DNA of 64,000 nucleotides from Anopheles merus. Taxonomy: Eukaryota > Arthropoda > Insecta > Diptera > Culicidae. The stretch covers positions 6,419,550-6,483,549 of the forward strand of contig NC_054082.1 in the NCBI RefSeq assembly GCF_017562075.2. Reading direction: 5' to 3'. Below are positions 60,212 to 64,000 of the stretch, in pieces; the first letter of the stretch is position 1, and each line of letters begins with the position of its first letter. The position numbers were made by a program, and so were the translations under genes. The notes under the pieces were generated by a model. The model was not told the DNA's origin and searched no databases. It saw only the letters and a program-made list of their open reading frames with translations.

Positions 60212-61256
60212 CTAGAAAAAGGGGATAAAAAAAGAAGAAAAGAAGAAAAGATAGAAAGCGGAAAGAAAAGAAAAGAAAGAAAGAAGAAAGAAAAGGAAAT
60301 AAGTCGGGGGAAAATTTACAAAAGCAACAAACAAAAATATTAAAGAATAAAGATAAAGAAAAGGATAGAGATGGAAATGGTTTAGTTTGGTCGGTTTCGG
60401 CGTATTATCGGCAAACAGAGAAAACAGACGAATACAATAAAAACAAATCAAACATCCACGAAACAGACGACCGATTGAAATTGCCAGCCTCCTTTCCTTC
60501 TCCCCTCGAAGGAAGGGAAACGCATGAATACATTTTGGAAAATCGGAAGCACATTTTCTACGCCACCGCCGGGACAGCCATTTGCTCTGTGGAAGCACAA
60601 CAATTTCTCTGCCCTTGGCTTTATCGCTAGCTGGGGGAGGAAAAAAAGGCAACTTTGCAAACAAAAAAAAAGGGATCAAATGGCTACCGGTTTCCGGTTT
60701 TCCTGTGCCCGAGGAAAAGTTTTTTCCACTCCAAATGTGCAGCACACAAGAGTGGTGGAAGGGGTGTTTGGTGTATGTGCTTTTTATGTTCCCGTTACCA
60801 GGGTGGTGAGTACAGTGGTGTGTGTAAATGTGCGTTCTGTGCGAGGATCGAAATAAAAGATTTTCGTTTTTTGTTCGAAACTTTGTTCCGTTGAATGCAT
60901 TTCCCTCCATCGCCCTGTATGATTAACACATTGGGAAGGTGGGTGGTGGGTGTGTGTGTGGGGGTCGGTTGATGCATTTGTATAGTGCTTATATCCGCGT
61001 GCTTTATTGTGTGCGAGTGTGCGTGCTGTAAAGGTGCATGTTTTCACCAGTGTTCCCAAAACGCCCACACCCCCGCCCAGCCCGAGCTGCAACCTGAGGT
61101 GTGTACGTATCGATTGTTAGAGGGTCCCTTAATACCAAACACCACCACATAAATACACACATCTGGGCACACCGACGCAGTAACTAAGGCAATTAGAATC
61201 AACCAGCAAACAAACCCAAACACCATCGTACCACACCGGCTGTAGACCGGCTTGTA

Positions 61257-61260
<4 letters not shown>

Positions 61261-61301
<41 letters not shown>
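61261..61301. repeat. (TG)n microsatellite
   Basis: A TG array of about 41 bases. Confidence 0.96.
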
Positions 61302-61302
<1 letters not shown>

Positions 61303-61767
61303 AACAAGTTTAGAAGTAGAACTTTGCCCGAGCCTTTGTGTCTTCAAAGTGTTACTCGATACTTGTTTCATGCATCGGTTTACAGTCTGGCTCGATTTGT
61401 TGCTGAAAGTTCTGGGAGTTTGCAGATGTTTGCTGCAAGATAAGGAGTAAATTGGGAGTAAGCAATCCGGGGCTGGAGTACACATTCGGTATCGCAATGC
61501 AATCGATTGGAAGGTGTCGGTAAATGGGATTAGATTATATCGATTCAGTAAATGCATGGGAGCAAATCGTGCGGTGACAATAATGAGGATAATTATTCTC
61601 TAGAACAGACTAACTGTAACTGTGTGGTTGTGTGACTCTATCAACAAACTAAAGGGTTGTGTAGAATGCATGAACCATGTTCTTATTTGTAGCTTTATAA
61701 CGACTAACTAACGATGTTTTGTGAATTTTTGTTAATTTTGAGATAAAACTGCATTTTTGTCATTCAG

Positions 61768-61785
61768 ATTGCATACATCTAGGCG
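61768..61785 (-). repeat. TATGCAA motif, near-consensus copy
   Basis: The minus strand reads CGCCTAGATGTATGCAAT, identical over 18 bases to the copy at 25441, 36 kb away. Confidence 0.7.
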
Positions 61786-63750
61786 TTTTAAATACTAAAA
61801 GCTCTTTAGTAGGATATTGAAATAATTATTGCAATAACGTAAAAACAAACTTCAAACCATGTCACGGAATTTGGAAATTAAACAGAACTGTCAGCCAGCT
61901 TAACCTTTACATTAAATCACACGCTCGTTCGATTCATTCCCATGAAAATGCAACTTAATTCGTTACATCTAACATCTGCCCTCCGATTATGTCGGTTGAT
62001 CGGGTTCGTACGTTGTGCGCATCATTTCAACGAACCCTAAGCATGTAATTTAATATGTTAATCCTCGCACAAACGCCTCCCACTCCCCACAAAATCCTGC
62101 CAACATTCGCCCGGGGCGGGGCACGAAGGGATTAACGAGTTCGCGGGAAAATGTTGTGCCACTCGTGCCAGCGGCTCCGTTTTTGTTTGCACCGGGAAGC
62201 CGAACCAACAATCGAACAATCGCCCCCCCCCCCCCCTCCCACCCGAGAAAGGATACACATTCTTACCGTGCACGATAAACGATGTTCGCTGCGTATTGAA
62301 AGTGAGGGAGCCATGCAAATTCTCCGGAAAAGCAAAAGCCCGCAGCAGCAGCAGCAGCAGGCAGCGTACAAAACGTACCGCAGCTTTATTCAAATATTCC
62401 AAAAACTTGCGAATTCAGCCCCGCTATCCAGCAAATCATAAATGGTCTCGGGTGAAATTGCAAGAAAGTATGCTCGCGTTGTACCTTAGCTTTTCTGCCG
62501 AAGCGGCCCGAAATGGCAATCCGACGATTGGTTTTGATTGCCGCGCGCGCTGCGCCCAATGCGGATTAAATGGTTTAAAAGGCATAGATTCAATTATTGC
62601 TGCTGAACCGCCGCTTCCAATCGGATGTCAGCACAGACACGGGGGCATGCGGGAAGGCGAACGGATTGCGGATGCTCAATTAAGCTGGCTGTAAAATTAT
62701 TCATCGCAACGGAGACGGATGAAATTAACTACAATCCATCGACAGTCTTCCATCGGGCACTTCCCGTGCTGCCGCTGCATTCTGGACACGCTTGCAGCAA
62801 ATTGGAACGGGTTAGCAATTGTGTCGCAAAAGAAAAGAAAGAACAACTGCCGCCGCGCATTGTATTCATTTGCATCGAAATCGCATCCGATTGAAAGGCT
62901 TTTGAAAAGTCGAAAGCTAAAAGCACAAAAGCATCCAACGTCCACCAGCAGACCAGACCGAAAAACGGAGCAAATGTACCACCGAGGAAAAGGGACGATT
63001 ACGACCGAGAATGTAAAGTTTCCCATGTGCAAATCTGTGTAGATTCGTTCGCGTTTTTTTTACTGGGATTCTAGGAAACAAAAGGTACAGAGAGAAAAGT
63101 TGTCCAACACAAAAAGAAAAAGCTTTGGCGTAGCTTTTTTGTTTCCTCCGAATTCTTGTTCCATTCCCTTGCCATGCCTTTTATTTCGCTGATTCGTTCG
63201 TAATTGAGTTTGTAATTGAAATTAAACATAATGACCTGTCCGCATTGTCACCATCATCATCATCATCATCATCGTCATCAACGGTGCCATGTAGCATACC
63301 AAAACGAGAACGTCATCGGCCTGTTCGGTTGCATTTGAAAGCATCATTCTTATCGTCCCCATCGCGCTCCTTCCTGAAGCGATTGTTTTCTTGTCATTTC
63401 GTTCATTTCACATTGGGTGCCGCACGTTCATCAAAAATCAATCAAATCCCGCTGTACTTACGTGAGCAAAACAGAGAGAGAGAGAAAGATTGAGTTCATC
63501 AGTGGGCTCAGCTTTTTCCCCAACCATTTCCCATCTCTACCTATGTCATGTGCCATGTTGGTTTGTTAAAATAATACGCCTCCAGGTTGGGTTGGACCAC
63601 ACTGTGCGTCGCTTCTGATGAAAGCTTCTTCCGACTCGTGTGGACCGTCCAAATGACACGCACCCCAACCAAACGCACAGTGGCTTTCCTTTTCGACGCG
63701 CTCTTTGCTCTTCGGTCTCTGATTGTCGGACCCGATGGATAATTGTGTGC

Positions 63751-63753
<3 letters not shown>

Positions 63754-63780
<27 letters not shown>
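63754..63780. repeat. (TG)n microsatellite
   Basis: A TG array of about 27 bases. Confidence 0.95.
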
Positions 63781-63781
<1 letters not shown>

Positions 63782-64000
63782 ACAAGCCGGTGAGATTGGG
63801 AACATGGGGCAAGTTTTTCCGTACCACCTACCCACTCCCGCCGCCAGGGGAATCAACTCACCCCCAAATGTAAACATTCGTCACGGAGCAAATTAGTTTG
63901 GGACAGCGTGTGGGCGCACACAGTCTTACATTTGGCTGCGAGAAACAGCCAAAAAAAAACCAACAACAAAAACTCACTCCCCTCTCGTCCTCCCACACGT

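Larger units (their letters stand above)
60212..64000. other. Upstream intron or 5' region of the chitin-binding gene
   Basis: No exon in the required phase could be recognised. It contains a purine-rich A/G stretch (60215-60375), TG arrays at 61261-61301 and 63754-63780, a C run (62222-62236), a CAT array (63249-63275) and one near-perfect TATGCAA motif at 61768. Confidence 0.5.

Overview
This window looks like a piece of an anopheline mosquito chromosome. Genes are split by short GT-AG introns (many 60-80 bases) together with a few multi-kilobase ones. The noncoding DNA is crowded with AG, TG and CA microsatellites and poly-G runs. A SINE200-like tRNA-derived SINE, a mariner relic and TA- or TTAA-flanked MITEs are present, and the proteins are dipteran. 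There are no bacterial operons, CRISPR arrays or recognisable tRNA/rRNA genes. The species call is inference.

Layout. Positions 1-720 hold an interrupted minus-strand open region that may be a decayed gene. Positions 1958-8468 (+) are a 13-exon nonclassical cadherin of about 1,897 residues, with a signal peptide, about 14 cadherin repeats, one membrane span and a C-terminal ETTEL PDZ ligand. Converging on it, 10216-23211 (-) is a 9-exon tachykinin/natalisin receptor (TkR86C type, 477 residues) whose introns carry CT-repeat splice tracts, two MITEs, a mariner relic and a SINE. Positions 23.2-38.4 kb are a gene-poor, repeat-rich stretch in front of the homeobox gene goosecoid (38367-39644, -, 321 residues).

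Next comes a compact minus-strand cluster. It holds an NAA80-type N-acetyltransferase (40176-42306), ribosomal protein gene RpS29 (43576-44133) and a small secreted proline/valine repeat protein resembling cuticle/Vajk proteins (44735-45350). The right third is the 3' part of a secreted protein with one chitin-binding peritrophin domain (49640 to at least 60211, -), whose 5' exons lie beyond the window or were not recognised.

Two observations stand out. First, the NAA80-type protein seems to be a tandem duplicate: a degenerate first GNAT domain without the acetyl-CoA loop, then an intact GNAT. Second, an 18-base motif close to CGCCTAAANGTATGCAAT recurs about 18 times in noncoding DNA, on both strands and often in pairs, and no feature type I know explains it. 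The genes do not form one pathway. They cover cell adhesion, neuropeptide signalling, embryonic patterning, actin processing (by family), translation and cuticle.
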